Of a stretch of DNA of 64,000 bases, positions 13,443 through 26,042 are shown in pieces. Source of the DNA: Stratiolaelaps scimitus. Taxonomy: Eukaryota > Arthropoda > Arachnida > Mesostigmata > Laelapidae. The notes beneath the pieces were generated by a model. It was not told the DNA's origin. It did not search any database and saw only the letters and a program-made list of their open reading frames with translations. Position 1 is the first letter of the stretch. Each line of letters begins with the position of its first letter. Where the stretch lies: positions 6,138,001 through 6,202,000 of the forward strand of contig JABWDB010000012.1 in NCBI GenBank assembly GCA_019614645.1, given 5' to 3'. A program made the translations under genes and the position numbers.

Positions 13443-16400
13443 GAACGGGTTAGTATGTAGATAGAGCGTTTCTGGACAAGTCGCTGCTTTATCCGGAGGG
13501 GTAATTAGAAACCTGTGGCTGCTATAGCCGCCTTATTGTTTCCTGAGCAGCGGCGGGAGGGGCAGCTTTTGCTGTTGTGGCCGCCTCGAGTGTCGCCTGC
13601 TGAGTGAATGATGGCCTTGACAACGGAAGAGAGCCCCGACTTAAGTAGATATTGGCCAAGGCCGTACTCCAGCAATACGCAGCGTTTCTGGGTTGGGGTG
13701 GCGGGGGGCCAGGGCTAATGATAAAAACGCGGTGGTTGCCAATGGTCAGCACTGCGGAGGTGACGGTGTTGTGTCCACTTATTGACATGACGTATACGGT
13801 GAAGCAGTGTTCATCGAAAGGGATTTGGTGTTTTTATGGGTCAATCGAGTCCACACACGTGAGGTCTTGCTGGAATCCTCGACTATACCTAGAATTCATA
13901 ATGTTGCTTTTACACGAACTGTGTTATCCCGACGTTGAAGAACAATACCTACAATTGCATGTGCCTTGCCACGAACCTGGACCAATAAACGGCCAAACAA
14001 GGAAGACGCTCGTTCCGCTGACAATGCTATACAAAACCAACGTACAACGCTTGGGCTAATGCCAAGACAGGCCCGCCCGATATTGAACATAGAGGACTCT
14101 AATTCGATATAGCTTCTCGCTATCCTGCGCACACATCTAATATAATAGTTTCAGGAGACAGCTCCAGTCGGGCGTCCCTTAACTAGGTCACACACTACGC
14201 TTCTGTGTGCGCCGTATACCGACCAAGAATCGTTCACGTGGATACTCGTCTCTCGCGGTGGTGTAGCGCATGTAAAATGCACAGCCTGACAGAGGCAAAA
14301 CCATCCTGCTTCGTAGGCCTTCACAGGCCTACTGCATCGTGGACTTCACAATAATGCAGGCCTACGTTGTCCTTCCGCCATATCTACTGTGAACGGTAGT
14401 TATCTTATCCATATAAATTAGGTCCTTTTGCAAAACAACATACGCTCATTTTATAAGGTAAGGGTTTAATTGGTTTATGAAAGGAACGACAATTTCACAA
14501 TGCCTAAGTTTAAGTCGTATATGTCACCCAGGTCGTGAAACGCGAACCTCCCACCATTCACAGCGTATATCTACATTTTCCTGAAATTCTTCTCAGATGA
14601 CGACCTTGGGCGATGCAGAGGCAGATATTCTCTCGCTCAATCCCCCTCAATCTATCTCGGTAGTATCTGTGTTACAGCGTTTCTCGGTACGAGGAGGGAC
14701 ACGCCTTACCTCCGCATCTCCGTCCGATCGTTGGTGTCTCCTGAGGGATTGTTTCTGAATGGCGTAGTCCCCGGGGTTGTCCCGTGAGGGCACCCAACGA
14801 ACGCCGACAGGAATGACGACAGCTGGCCCAATGAGTAAAGTTTTCTAGGAACGCCGGCCGCCTCGGGCCATGACAAATTCAAACGTACTTTCAATGGCAT
14901 TGGCACATACAGATTGCGTGCAGGTATGGTGGGCGTGCGGCGAGTTAAGACGCACAAGTAGCAGAAGGAAAATGCCGCGGAGAAGCGACAGCGCCAACAA
15001 ATGCACACATATATAATGCATGAACGTCAACATATACATAGAAACACATGTGAAGATCACGGACGCTCGCCTGCCGCGGGAACCATTCGGTGCTCGAACG
15101 ATTCTGTGCCCGTTATTTGCGGCCGACGTAAGCCGCGTCGACGTCATCCTCTTCGACGTCATCCTCTTCGACAGTTCAAAAGCGCTGAGCGCCTTTCCTT
15201 TTGCCGTCCCTGGAAACGGGGGAACGCTCCCACTGAAAAGGTGGACCTATCTCGAGTGCGTAGTTCCAGCGTCGAGGAACTCAGATCCACTGAGTAGTTC
15301 ACAATGCCGCGAACTGAACCCATGACGTCATCGGAACCAAGGTGAACCCCCGAGACATACAGAGTAGGGGTATAACCTATGCCCCTATCTGTGAACCACC
15401 CCCCACCCCCTTCAACATCAGACGGAATTATGGCCGAATTATGATGGTAGACAACTTTGCGATACACCGCGTTGCTACGTATGATGGCATGCCCGTTGTT
15501 TAGTTCCGATGAGCCGAGAACCCGGCTATCGTAATGTGTACGACGAGACGAGATGAATACAATCGACCCGAGTCCTAAGCCGATGCAATCTTTCCGTAGT
15601 GTTCAAGCGCGAGGTGGTGGCCAAAGGCGCCCGTATACATTTCGTCAACTTAACCGGGGGGGAATGGGCAGGAGACTGGGAGGACAAATCAGGGGTGAGA
15701 GCCTCCGTAGGGGCTGGCGCTGGCACATGATTGTGTGGAAACGTCCAGACTTCACGAACGACTGTTAACAACGCATACACTCTATAAATAGACACAGCCC
15801 TTGTGTACGTATAGTCATCGGATGGACAGCTGCTATGAGACGAGTGAAATATGTGCGTGTATAAAAACTACATTACACTATTATACCGTACAGGTGAGGC
15901 AACTATTAAACATTTGAATTGCCTACAAATTTCAGCCACAAAACGAGCGTACAGGCAAAAACACAGGGAAGAAATGTATTTTATTTATTCATTGGGGCCT
16001 TGTAAAATACGTGTATATTCTACTTGGACGATCGTTTGACGACATTCACATTGAGGATAGGTGTACCTATTGATCTGCATTAGTCCTAATTTCTGCGATT
16101 ATAGTTTGGAATACAAAGCAAAATTGCTCGATTCAGTTTGGAGCAAGATCGTCGAATTCAATGAAGCACGATTGACTATGCATTTTTAGATGCCGCCTGT
16201 TAGATGTTAAACAAATACACCATTTTCCCGGCTGACTCAAAGCCAACATCTAACGTCCACGGTGCAACTGCTCACCGTTGCACATTTGCATTCAGCGGAG
16301 TTGTCCGTATTGTCAAGCTAATGCCTGTTATGTGCTAATGCAGACTAACACGACTTTGACACACTCGTTGAAAAGAGACGAACTGAAAAAAGCTTCGCAT

Positions 16401-16714
16401 AATATATCCGCGTGTTGTCCGACCATTGCGATCCAGTGGCAATTCGACATTAACTTGACGAAACTAGAAGACATATTACATTTGTAGATATAGTAGATAT
16501 TATAAATAATGTCATCTAATACATACTGGACGATTGCACTCTCGATCACATTATCATCACATTTGATAGTGAGCGCTCTTTGATGAGAATGTATCAGGGT
16601 CGTCTCGATAGCAAATATGACATTGGACATAGTGGCCTTCGTCGATTGAAAGCGTTGATCGCAACAATGACAAAGTCGCGACAACACCGTTTCAATGTGT
16701 GAGGGAGATGTTTC

Positions 16715-16880
16715 GAACGTTATTGCATGGGTTGCATGGATTGCACGGTGGTTTCGTCTCTGGCCGCTAAAAATGCGGAGACCGCAGGGACCGAGTCCCG
16801 CGACTTGGTGACTTATCTTGAGAATTTGAGGTTTATGACGAAAAAACAAAAAAAAACTGCAGTTTCATTAATAAACTTAT
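16715..16880 (+). mobile_element. Probable SINE copy
   Basis: A B-box-like ggaccgagtcccg near 16787 is followed by an A-rich stretch and then ctgcagtttcattaataaac, resembling the tail of the SINE family. The head could start near the repeated ttgcatgg units around 16729. The match is poorer than at 12610 or 58758. Confidence 0.45.
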
Positions 16881-19800
16881 CTAAACCGTGTATTGTATTT
16901 TGACGTCGATAACGTCAAGCACACTAATCAATATCTCATTCGCCATTCTAACGCGCGCGATAGCAAACAAACATAGCGTCCGTGCAATAGGATATCTATT
17001 AGACTAAATTATTCAGGCTGACTCATAACCAACATTTAACGTCAACGGAAGTGCAATTCAATGGGGAATCAACTGCAGGATGACAACTATACGGAACGCT
17101 TCGAGGCACAGAAATCGCTCACAATCGCAATCGATAACACAAGAAGCAGGAAAACATTTCTAGACGGATTGTACTTCTTTTATTTATTTATTTAGCAGAG
17201 GTAATTGCTGCTTTATTTAAGTCCATTTTCCTCCAATTAGCGCTTTTGGACGAATAGAGAAATTTGGCGCGGCAGGTTGATCAAAAAAAAAAGAATTCTT
17301 GTGTTACCTCTTCTCGTTTTTGACAGTTCTCTGCTGAAACATATTCGGAAAAATATTCGGCTCATTTCAGCGTTGTCACTGTCTCTGGCTTGTTCATGAC
17401 AATGGAGTTCTGCGGGAGTTGTTGCATCATCTGACACCTTTTTCCGCATGCATACACATATCTCTGTTTACCTGTTGTCATCTGCAGTAATAAGACCGCG
17501 TAGACAATTGCATTTGAGTTTTGTTCACTCTAATTTTGGGTTATATATATATATATATATAAATATATAAATATTATACGTCATAGCTAACAGACAGTGG
17601 TTAACATTGTGAGCATTGTTATCTTACGGAGCGGCAATAAATGTCAATTTTGCTGTGATTGATTTTATTCGTTTATTGAGGCTGTATAGATTTGTTGTTC
17701 ACGACTGGCTGCTTCGAACGAACGCAAAGAGGGGTCACTCGAATCTCCGCATTGCTAGGGCCCTTCATATATATACATATATATATATATATATATCTCG
17801 GGATTATGGTGTAATCGTAAAACGTTATAAAGGATAATTGAAATGGCGGCCTGCCAATTGAAGTCAGCATCACTGACTTTAATGATTACTGATTACCGAA
17901 AGGACATCGATTGATTTGATTTGTTCACAATTAGATTTCCTCATTAAACATCTGGTAGTCGATGTGCGACAATCATGACGCAAATGACCCTCACCGTTCT
18001 GCCAAGATTCAACTGTATCGATATAGCACACCGAAGGAGGATACTGCTTATACGTGTTATACTCACACATGCGTCGGTCAATACTGTATCTCAATTGATA
18101 TATTTCAGCAACACGAAGGGCGTGTGGGACGTTTGCGATTTGAACAGTTGATCTTGTCGAGGCACTATACGAAATCCGGAGAATTTTTCAAGTTTTTTTC
18201 CTTGTAACACAAGTCGTATGACGGCATCAGTCGAATTCAATGAATGCGTTTTCCGCCCCTTGAGATACTCGGTTAGCCCGTGTTGCTTCTATAGTAAGTG
18301 TAGTATGATGACATAGTATGATTATACCATGTCGCTATGACTGAATCTCGATTTTCTTGTATTTGCCGACTCGGTGAGTATCTCCACCTGGTTGAAAAAA
18401 ATTAATTAGCGATTTATTATCGCACGCTTATGGTACAGGTTCAAAAACAGACTGCGGTATCTCTCTCGCTTCTTATAAAGCCAATTATTTTCGTCGAGAA
18501 ATATGCATTTTGATCAATGTTGGAATTGGCGTTGCCAAGCAATAGATCCTTTCAGTGACGCTCACCTACAGGAGAGCCATAGCTAATGTCTACATTCACA
18601 TATAAGATATAGAATGCAATTTGTAGAGCACGACGCATAAGCTTTAGTATAAAGAACATCGAAACACGAACGGATCCATTGTGATCGATGCGATACCGCA
18701 CACATCACCCCAAGGCGAATGGGAACATAAATGACGAATGCTTAGATTGAAGAAAAATAATGCCAGTTGTTGTCTACGATTAGAAATTATTGCATAAACT
18801 TGACAAGCCCAAATGTGTCCTGTATTCGTAAAGAAATGTACGTGCGCGATAATTTTCAATCAATGTTCACCACAAGATGTTTGTTTTTTGTTATATCCAC
18901 TTCGAAGGACCGTCATCAGATGGCTAGCAACAGCAGTTTGGCTGCGGCCGTCAATCGGCTGCATCAGATAGACTCAACTGTACCATTGAAATCTCGAGTA
19001 ATCAACGACCTTTTTCCCGCTGCTCTCATTGGTTCATTGGTAATAACTCCGTTGCTTGGCCATCTATTTCAATTGTGTTTGTCATAGCACACGCAGCGGA
19101 TACCCATTTTTCAGCAGCAACCGATAGCGCGCACAGCACCGACGAGACCCTCGGCACTACCGCCGATTTCGCGTCCAGCCAATCGCAATAATGACCGCGC
19201 AACAGCAATCGTTGTGTGGTCAGCTTCGACCTGCTGTAATCTCGCCCCACTGATGTGTCGTCTAGTGTTTCCGATTTGGCATGGGTGGCCTGTAGAAGAC
19301 GAATTCGAATCTCATCCATACCGACCTAGTCATCCGCTCGCGTTAACACGAGACGCGCCACACCACACCACCACCACCCGGAGTCGTTATCAGCTGTCAT
19401 ATCAGCTGGACAATTCACGGGCTCAACAACGCGCGATAATGTCCCTATCTCATCTCGCCGAAACGAACGCGAGATATCGCCGTTTGCGCGCGTCTCCCGC
19501 GCTGACTTCTATCGCCTACCTCGTCGCTTTGGGGTTGCGCGATCACTGAGTTGTTCCACTGGCGACTATAACAGAGTAGTTAGGTACACAAACAGGCAAG
19601 GCAGCATGTCACGAAGGCATCGAGCGAGAGAGAGAGAGAGATCGTGTGTGCGTGTCCGTAGCCTGCTAATCGACAATCACGCAGGCCCTCGAGCGAATTC
19701 ACGTACGTACTGGAGGGCATCCAAATATAGCCCGGCTACCTGACCGCCCAGGTGGCGGCAAGAATCCACCGGCGTGGAGGGAGGGACACTCGTCAACGGC

Positions 19801-21040
19801 CACGTTTCTGCCACGCTATCTTCCCGTGGGAGCTCACGCTGCTGCGGTTGCTGCGTCTGCTGGTGCTCGTCTCCTCCTCGCGGTGGGTGCATGACGCCGA
19901 GATCAGTGAGCGACCACTGCGCCGGCAAACAATGAAAAGCACGAGTAGGTCATCGGATGGCCGATGGAGAGATGCCCCCCCCCGGCACCCGTAATAGCAA
20001 CGACGCGAGAGAGAAAGTGTCGAGGTAGGCGTCGGTGACGGTGTTTTCACGTCTTTCGTTGGCTTTCACTTGGTATCAACAAGTGTTGCATCAGCCGATA
20101 TCGGCCAGCCTCCCTCGTAGAACGAGCCGCAATCTGTTTCATCAGGCCGACTATTTCCGTTGAACACCCGACCCCCCGACGGTCATGAAAATCCGGCGAC
20201 AATCTCAGCATCTGCGCTGCTGGCGGCGGAGCATCGCCGCCGCCGCAACTTCCAGCCACAGGATGGCCACGGTGGTTACAGGAGCAGAACGTCAGCCGCT
20301 ACCCCTTAGAAGTAGTAGTGGAAGCAACTCGCAATATTTAACGTAATATGAAAATAGTCAGAAAGTTGGTCAGTTCCGAACGATGGTTCAAGTACCCACA
20401 GGTAGCGGGTCCAAAAATTATCATGTATCTTAATAATAAGACCCTCACGCACAGAGCCAGGGGTAAGCTTCCACGTGCGAGCGTGCAGTCGTCCCGCTGC
20501 GCATCTGAGAAAATTCAACCCGAACGCGACATGATACCGAGCATGACTAGTGACCGACGCTACGCGGCGTCAAAAGCGTCCTTCAAACTCGATCGACTAA
20601 CTGGCCAGGCCAAGCTAGCTGCCCTGTCCTAATAAATTATCCTTTGAGCTCCTCCCCACGTTATGTGACAAGCCTCAGCTCTGAACCTTTTCGGCATTAG
20701 GAAATGTCGGTTGCGAACCTTTGCTTTATCTCAATTTATTTTTCCGTACGACCAGTCAAGAATCCACAAATAAACAAAGATCACAAAGAAATCCAATGGA
20801 GCGTATGGCAGCATTTGAATCCAAGCATCCATATATGCCTCTAGGAGCAGTCTAGGACTCTCAAGACTTCCACTGCCAAATCATCTACGGAAGGGGCCAG
20901 TCATAGTGGCCACAGCCGAGTCACCTGGTGACGTTACCGCCGACACCAAGTGCCACCCATTTCTGCCGGCCTCGTCGTATCGAGCACCACGGAGCCTCTT
21001 CCTTTCCGCGCGCGTGGCTGCTCAGCCACGATTGGTTTTA

Positions 21041-21041
21041 G

Positions 21042-21077
<36 letters not shown>

Positions 21078-21078
21078 A
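21041..21078. repeat. (CT)n tract upstream of the desaturase
   Basis: A CT run of about 38 bases lies 1.15 kb upstream of the desaturase ATG. A complementary GA run lies at 21504-21536, so a transcript crossing both could pair over about 30 bases. GA/CT tracts are common near arthropod promoters; a regulatory role here is inference. Confidence 0.85.
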
Positions 21079-21500
21079 TTGTTCTCTTGCCCGCCGCCAA
21101 TCCACTGCTCTGTGGACTGTTTTTCCCTCGCCTTCGCCTATACCGGTCTGATAGACGCGGTCTGCGCTCGTCGCTCGCAGATGCCGCTGGGCCAACGCTG
21201 GCGATCAGCTTGATCTGCACGAGTCGCCGCTACGCCTCCGCCGGTAGCCGAAGCTGTGTCGCCTGTCGATGCTGGACGACGTCCACCGGCGAAATGCTGC
21301 ACCAGCAGTGGCTCTAGTCCGTGTTGTTGCGTTCGCGCACCCTCGCCACCGCTTGCAGATGAGCAAACGCTCTCAAGAGCCTCCGGATGCGACGATCGGC
21401 AGTACTAACAGTATCAGTGTGTGTGTAAGGTTAGTGTCAGCAGCAGGAGCGCTTGCGGCATCAGCAGAAAGAGTAATCACTAACTGCGAGCGCGGTGAAG

Positions 21501-21503
<3 letters not shown>

Positions 21504-21536
<33 letters not shown>
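21504..21536. repeat. (GA)n tract upstream of the desaturase
   Basis: A GA run of about 32 bases, the complementary partner of the CT tract 430 bases upstream. No promoter motif could be fixed. Confidence 0.85.
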
Positions 21537-21541
<5 letters not shown>

Positions 21542-22227
21542 TGATCGCGCGTCAACGTTGAGGCGGTACTCAAGTGGAACGGACACATATAACCCTTGTA
21601 GAAGCTTACAAGACCCAAGAAACCTACAAGACGTCGCGGATCGAAGAAGTTCCAGTATCAAGAGCAGCGTTGGAGACGCACTTCGGGGACAACTACCTTC
21701 GATACAATTGGACTAATCACAGAAGAAGGCGGATGAGCCGGCGGCCCGTAGGCACATTCGAACGATACACGTAGAGTGGACCGGCACGAAGTTAGTGGTC
21801 AAGGTAGGGGCAGGTAGAGGACCGGCTACTGCCCTTCGATTCCTTCTCGTTTCCTGTATCGAGATTTGCATTAAAGCTGTGTAGCCTCCTGTAGTGCCTG
21901 AACTCAGTGGTGCCAGAGCTTTCGTATCGACCGCGGTCAACGAAGTTGTCAACTGCGGTGTTCATCTTTGAGGACGTTTGTGCTTCCTTCTCTGAGAGCT
22001 GCATCGAAGAAGATCTCTGCCACCCCCGTTGCCACCGTAGAAGGAAAAGAGGTGGGACGCTAGCTTCAGAGATTCCTGCTGGAGTTCGCCCGTCAATTGC
22101 CTTCGGAAGGGCACGGAGCCTTTCTTGTCGGGATTGAGATTCGCGGCGACGCGATTCGCGCTCACGACCGGTAGCCTACGAATTTCATCGTCACACTAAA
22201 GTCTCGCCACCTTGCGCGTTCAGCAAG

Positions 22228-22390
22228 ATGTCGGTGACAACGACAGTGACAAAGACAACCCCAACGGCTGCCCCATACAAGCGGCAGATAGTCTGGCGCA
22301 ATGTCTTCCTTATGGGCTATCTGCACCTGGCTGCTGTGTACGGATTCTATGTGATGTGCACACAGGCCATGTGGTCTACGTGTATTACAG
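22228..22390 (+). CDS. Desaturase exon 1 (start, first membrane helix)
   Basis: Encodes residues 1-54 plus one base, from MSVTTTV to the helix containing [13 protein letters not shown]. The donor is a textbook ACAG|gtaagt. It ends in phase 1 and pairs with the two-base start of exon 2 to form an alanine codon. Confidence 0.92.
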
Positions 22391-24810
22391 GTAAGTGATG
22401 CCGGCCCATTCTTATGATATTATATAGACAACGAGCAGAAGTTTTTGTATGCCTCCACATCTACCGTTCGAATCGAATTCTTCTGTAATGTATCTGATGC
22501 GTAGAAGCTGTTTAAACACTAGCTTTATTGTTTCGTTGCCCGTTGGTGAAGGTTCCTACGACAGCAGACTTCGATTCGTCTCATCAAGTTTATCAGCCCG
22601 TTTGGCCCCCAACAATGGCTGACGATCTTAAGATGTATTTACATCTATTAGAAGATATCATACTAAAACATATCATATCACAATCATTATCAGCTGTGTT
22701 GCCACATGAATTAGAATCGTTGATGCCCACCTTCTATTACATTCATTGTTATCCATAGCCGGTGAATGACATGTCATCGTCACACAGAAATTCGACAACG
22801 ATCGCAAGTGTCGAAGCGGACCCATTCACACAACTACATATACCCCCCCCACCTCCCCTCCAGTGAGTCCCCTCCTGAACGACCCCTTTAGAACTGACAA
22901 GCGGCTGAAGACCCCGGGTCGAGTCAACCGAAGGTTGACATCGGTCTCCTCACTGGCGGGTCAGTCGCGCTTTGAAAAACTACAAATCTACCACTCATGG
23001 AACAGCGAGACTTCAAATGAACGACAACAGCTGGCTGAATGATGACAGAACGCTGCTCAGCGTGAGCACATTGTTACCGCATTTAATTGCCTATTAACGA
23101 GAGGCGATAGCCGGTTCTTCCCTATGCATATGATGTCAACATGACCACTCAGCTTTTTCCTCCATAAATAGATCGCGCTGGACATCATTGTTCATCGTCG
23201 TACGCGGCGTTTGCTATACAGCTGCCATAGCGGTGGGTAAGGTCAAAAACCGGCTGACAATGGAAACACTCCCAAGGGATTTCTCTCCCGTCTTACGCAA
23301 TCCAGATCACTGCAAAGCACAGGGAAGCATGGTGTCATGATATGATGACATTACCTGGCAGATGGTCCCCGTTCATTTGTCGCCGCTAAGTTAACGACCG
23401 CTGCTGCTAAGCTTCCCTACGAATATAGCGCTTCACGGCTCGCTGCTCGCCTTCCGGCCGCGAATGAGCCGCTTGCACGATATCTCGACTTATGTCTAGT
23501 TTTGGCGTTATCCTGCAGACGAGGTCACAGAATCTTCCCTTCTTCCGACAGACGTTACGCCAGTAACCGTAACTGGCCAGCGTTAACGGGGCTTGTTTGT
23601 ATTGCTAGACAACTTGGCGATGTACGGGTTGCGTACGGTAACCCGTTAGTTCTCCCGAGCTGAGTGGAAAGCATAATAATGCGGCAGTACTTTGACAATT
23701 CTTATTTCGGAGGAAAATCGCCACCACAGGCCAGACCACCTTAAGCCGGGCTGGATATTTCACATCAACAGAAATGTCGCGTAACACCTAGTTGGCAAGA
23801 GCGCTTGCCAAGCACGAAACGTTTGGAAATCTGTGGCAATGAGTCATCTACCTAAAGATCCAGCTGGTGGCTATCTTCTCAGACCGGCCCAAAATAACGT
23901 CATTGTCCTTCCAACGCGTATGTCTAGCCTATCTCGAGGACAAATCTGCACTATGGTGTTATTAAAGCATAAAAAATCGCCACGAAAATAAACAACCACT
24001 CGCATGACGTTGTCTCATCGTCCTGTGCTAAAAACAAAATTGAAGCTCACAGGATCCAAAGGCATTTCGCTCACCTCATTTCGTCCATTATCATACCAAT
24101 AGCTCGCTCACTCGGAGAGAGCTCCCTTTACGTTTACACATTACGTCAAATGTGTATATCTTCTGGAAAGTATCAGACGAGTACCGTTAAGGATTTGATC
24201 GGATTTTGAGTCATTCACTCTGCCCTATCTCGCCAGCCACGCTCACTCGCAAGTGACGCTCCCCGCAAGTGAGGTTCGGCTCCTTATCAGATTCGCAGTT
24301 ACCTGAAAATCGTGTTCGACCTCCTCACGATAGCCATGCACCGCCCCAACCCGATGAGACTTTGTTACACCACGAACCCGTGTTTCCCACGTGCGATCTT
24401 CGCTTGAACATAACATCGTCTTTTACCGCAGACGAGCAACACGCCGACAGCGTGAGTAAGAGAACAGTGTTCGATGTCACGAAACGCGTTCTAACGTTAC
24501 TCTAATGAATAATAGACGAGCGTGAAGTGGTGTTGGCTCTGACTGCATCATATGGTCAGTATCAGGTCAGCCCCCTCCCCCTCTCAGAGCGTTCCCCAGC
24601 GATCGACAACACGCCGAGGATACTGTGATTCTTCGCAGCTGATGGCAACAACAACAAATTTGACATGATCGCAATCGCATTGTTGAAGAAATGCCGCTAA
24701 GCAGATCTTGTCAGCATCTCATGGTGTTCGTCGTCGAAGGGGAGACGTTGCCCGACTGTAGTTTCGCTTAAATTACTATTATTCTTATGTTGATTTTTTG
24801 TACCATTGCA

Positions 24811-24903
<93 letters not shown>

Positions 24904-26009
24904 TATTTAGTAGCGACCGCTTGCAAGCACTCGTCTGCTGTCCCTTTGCTAATTTCAATAGTTCCAATTGGATGGGGAGTCGCGTTACGCGCGTCCCAGT
25001 AAACAGCGGGCGCCATTAGCTGGTCTAGGTGGTTCAGCGCGTTCAGCGCGTTGGGCTGCAATTTACTGAATTGATTTTACATATACCTTCTCGCCGACCG
25101 CTCGCAATCTCCCCCGAGCAGAGACTGAGCTGGTCGGCCTCCGTGCGCCGGAGCCTGCTCGCTTCGCTAATACGATTATTATCATTGTTACTGTTATACA
25201 ATCGCAGTGCGATGGAAGAACGCCGATTGGTCAGTGGGGCGCAGACAGCACCCCAAGGGCGGGACCGGTTCAGCCGTTCTGCTGGGGCTATCTTCCGGTC
25301 TGCCGATTTGATTGTTGGGTCCATTCCTGACCCAAGTGCGTTCATGTGTACGTGTGTTTGAGCGTTTGTAAGCGTTTGTCTGCGGCTCACGTTTCTTCGC
25401 CAGCGAAAACATCCCTTGCTCCCATAGAATTCCCAGTGTCCGAGCGGAACCTGTTGCTTTTGCAGTGTGCGCACGCTTTGAGAAATCAACGAGCAGCGCC
25501 GCCGCGGCGGCGGCGCGGCGGCCGTTTGAAATCGGTCACTGTTTACGATTGCCGCCTGCCTGCCTGCCTGCCTGCTTGCAGTGATCACTGTGAATCGTTT
25601 GCTTGCGCGATCGAGCGATCTTTCGCACACGCACGCAGTGTTCAATGCGAAAACTGAATGCTGAACAGATCTGCAGTGTGGAGTTACACGTGCATTGATA
25701 ACGGCCGCCGCCGATGCCGCCGCCGCAGCTACCGCGTCTGCTAAAGGCTAACTAAATCCACAGATGCATTGAGCGAGCCCTGTGACGGTTTGGCTACCCG
25801 ACCTTCGCCTCGGTCCATAATGACAAGCTGTCATACCAGCAGCAACAGCAGCAGCGCTTGGCCGCCGTGGTCTAAGCAGCGCATTGGCATTAATGGACAA
25901 CATCTACCAGTAACGGTGGTGGCATAATCATAATAATCATAAAACGGCGATTGAATGTTACGATTACTACAACGTGTAGTGGCTGTATAATGTTGCACTG
26001 GTTTTGTTA

Positions 26010-26042
<33 letters not shown>

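Larger units (their letters stand above)
7321..22227. other. Intergenic region between calcium sensor and desaturase, no supported gene
   Basis: Upstream flanks of two divergently oriented genes: the calcium sensor (minus) to the left and the desaturase (plus) to the right. Many short open frames exist, but none shows a conserved domain, and those in repeat tracts are artefacts. About 7.9-9.7 kb is visibly richer in G and C and could hold the calcium-sensor promoter and 5' UTR. Other contents are a compound TA/TG repeat at 7573-7680, (AT)n at 11361-11432, GA-rich DNA at 13387-13442, SINE pieces near 9935, 12610 and 16715, and complementary CT and GA tracts at 21041-21078 and 21504-21536. Confidence 0.5.

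Noticed and set aside
23795..23850. Possible tRNA (ttggcaagagcgcttgccaa)
   Set aside because: It resembles a D-arm region and can form a short hairpin, but no B box or acceptor stem follows at the right spacing.
24768..25061. Open frames of alternating Tyr-Ile on both strands
   Set aside because: They are translations of the TA microsatellite; the same happens at the other AT/TA runs.
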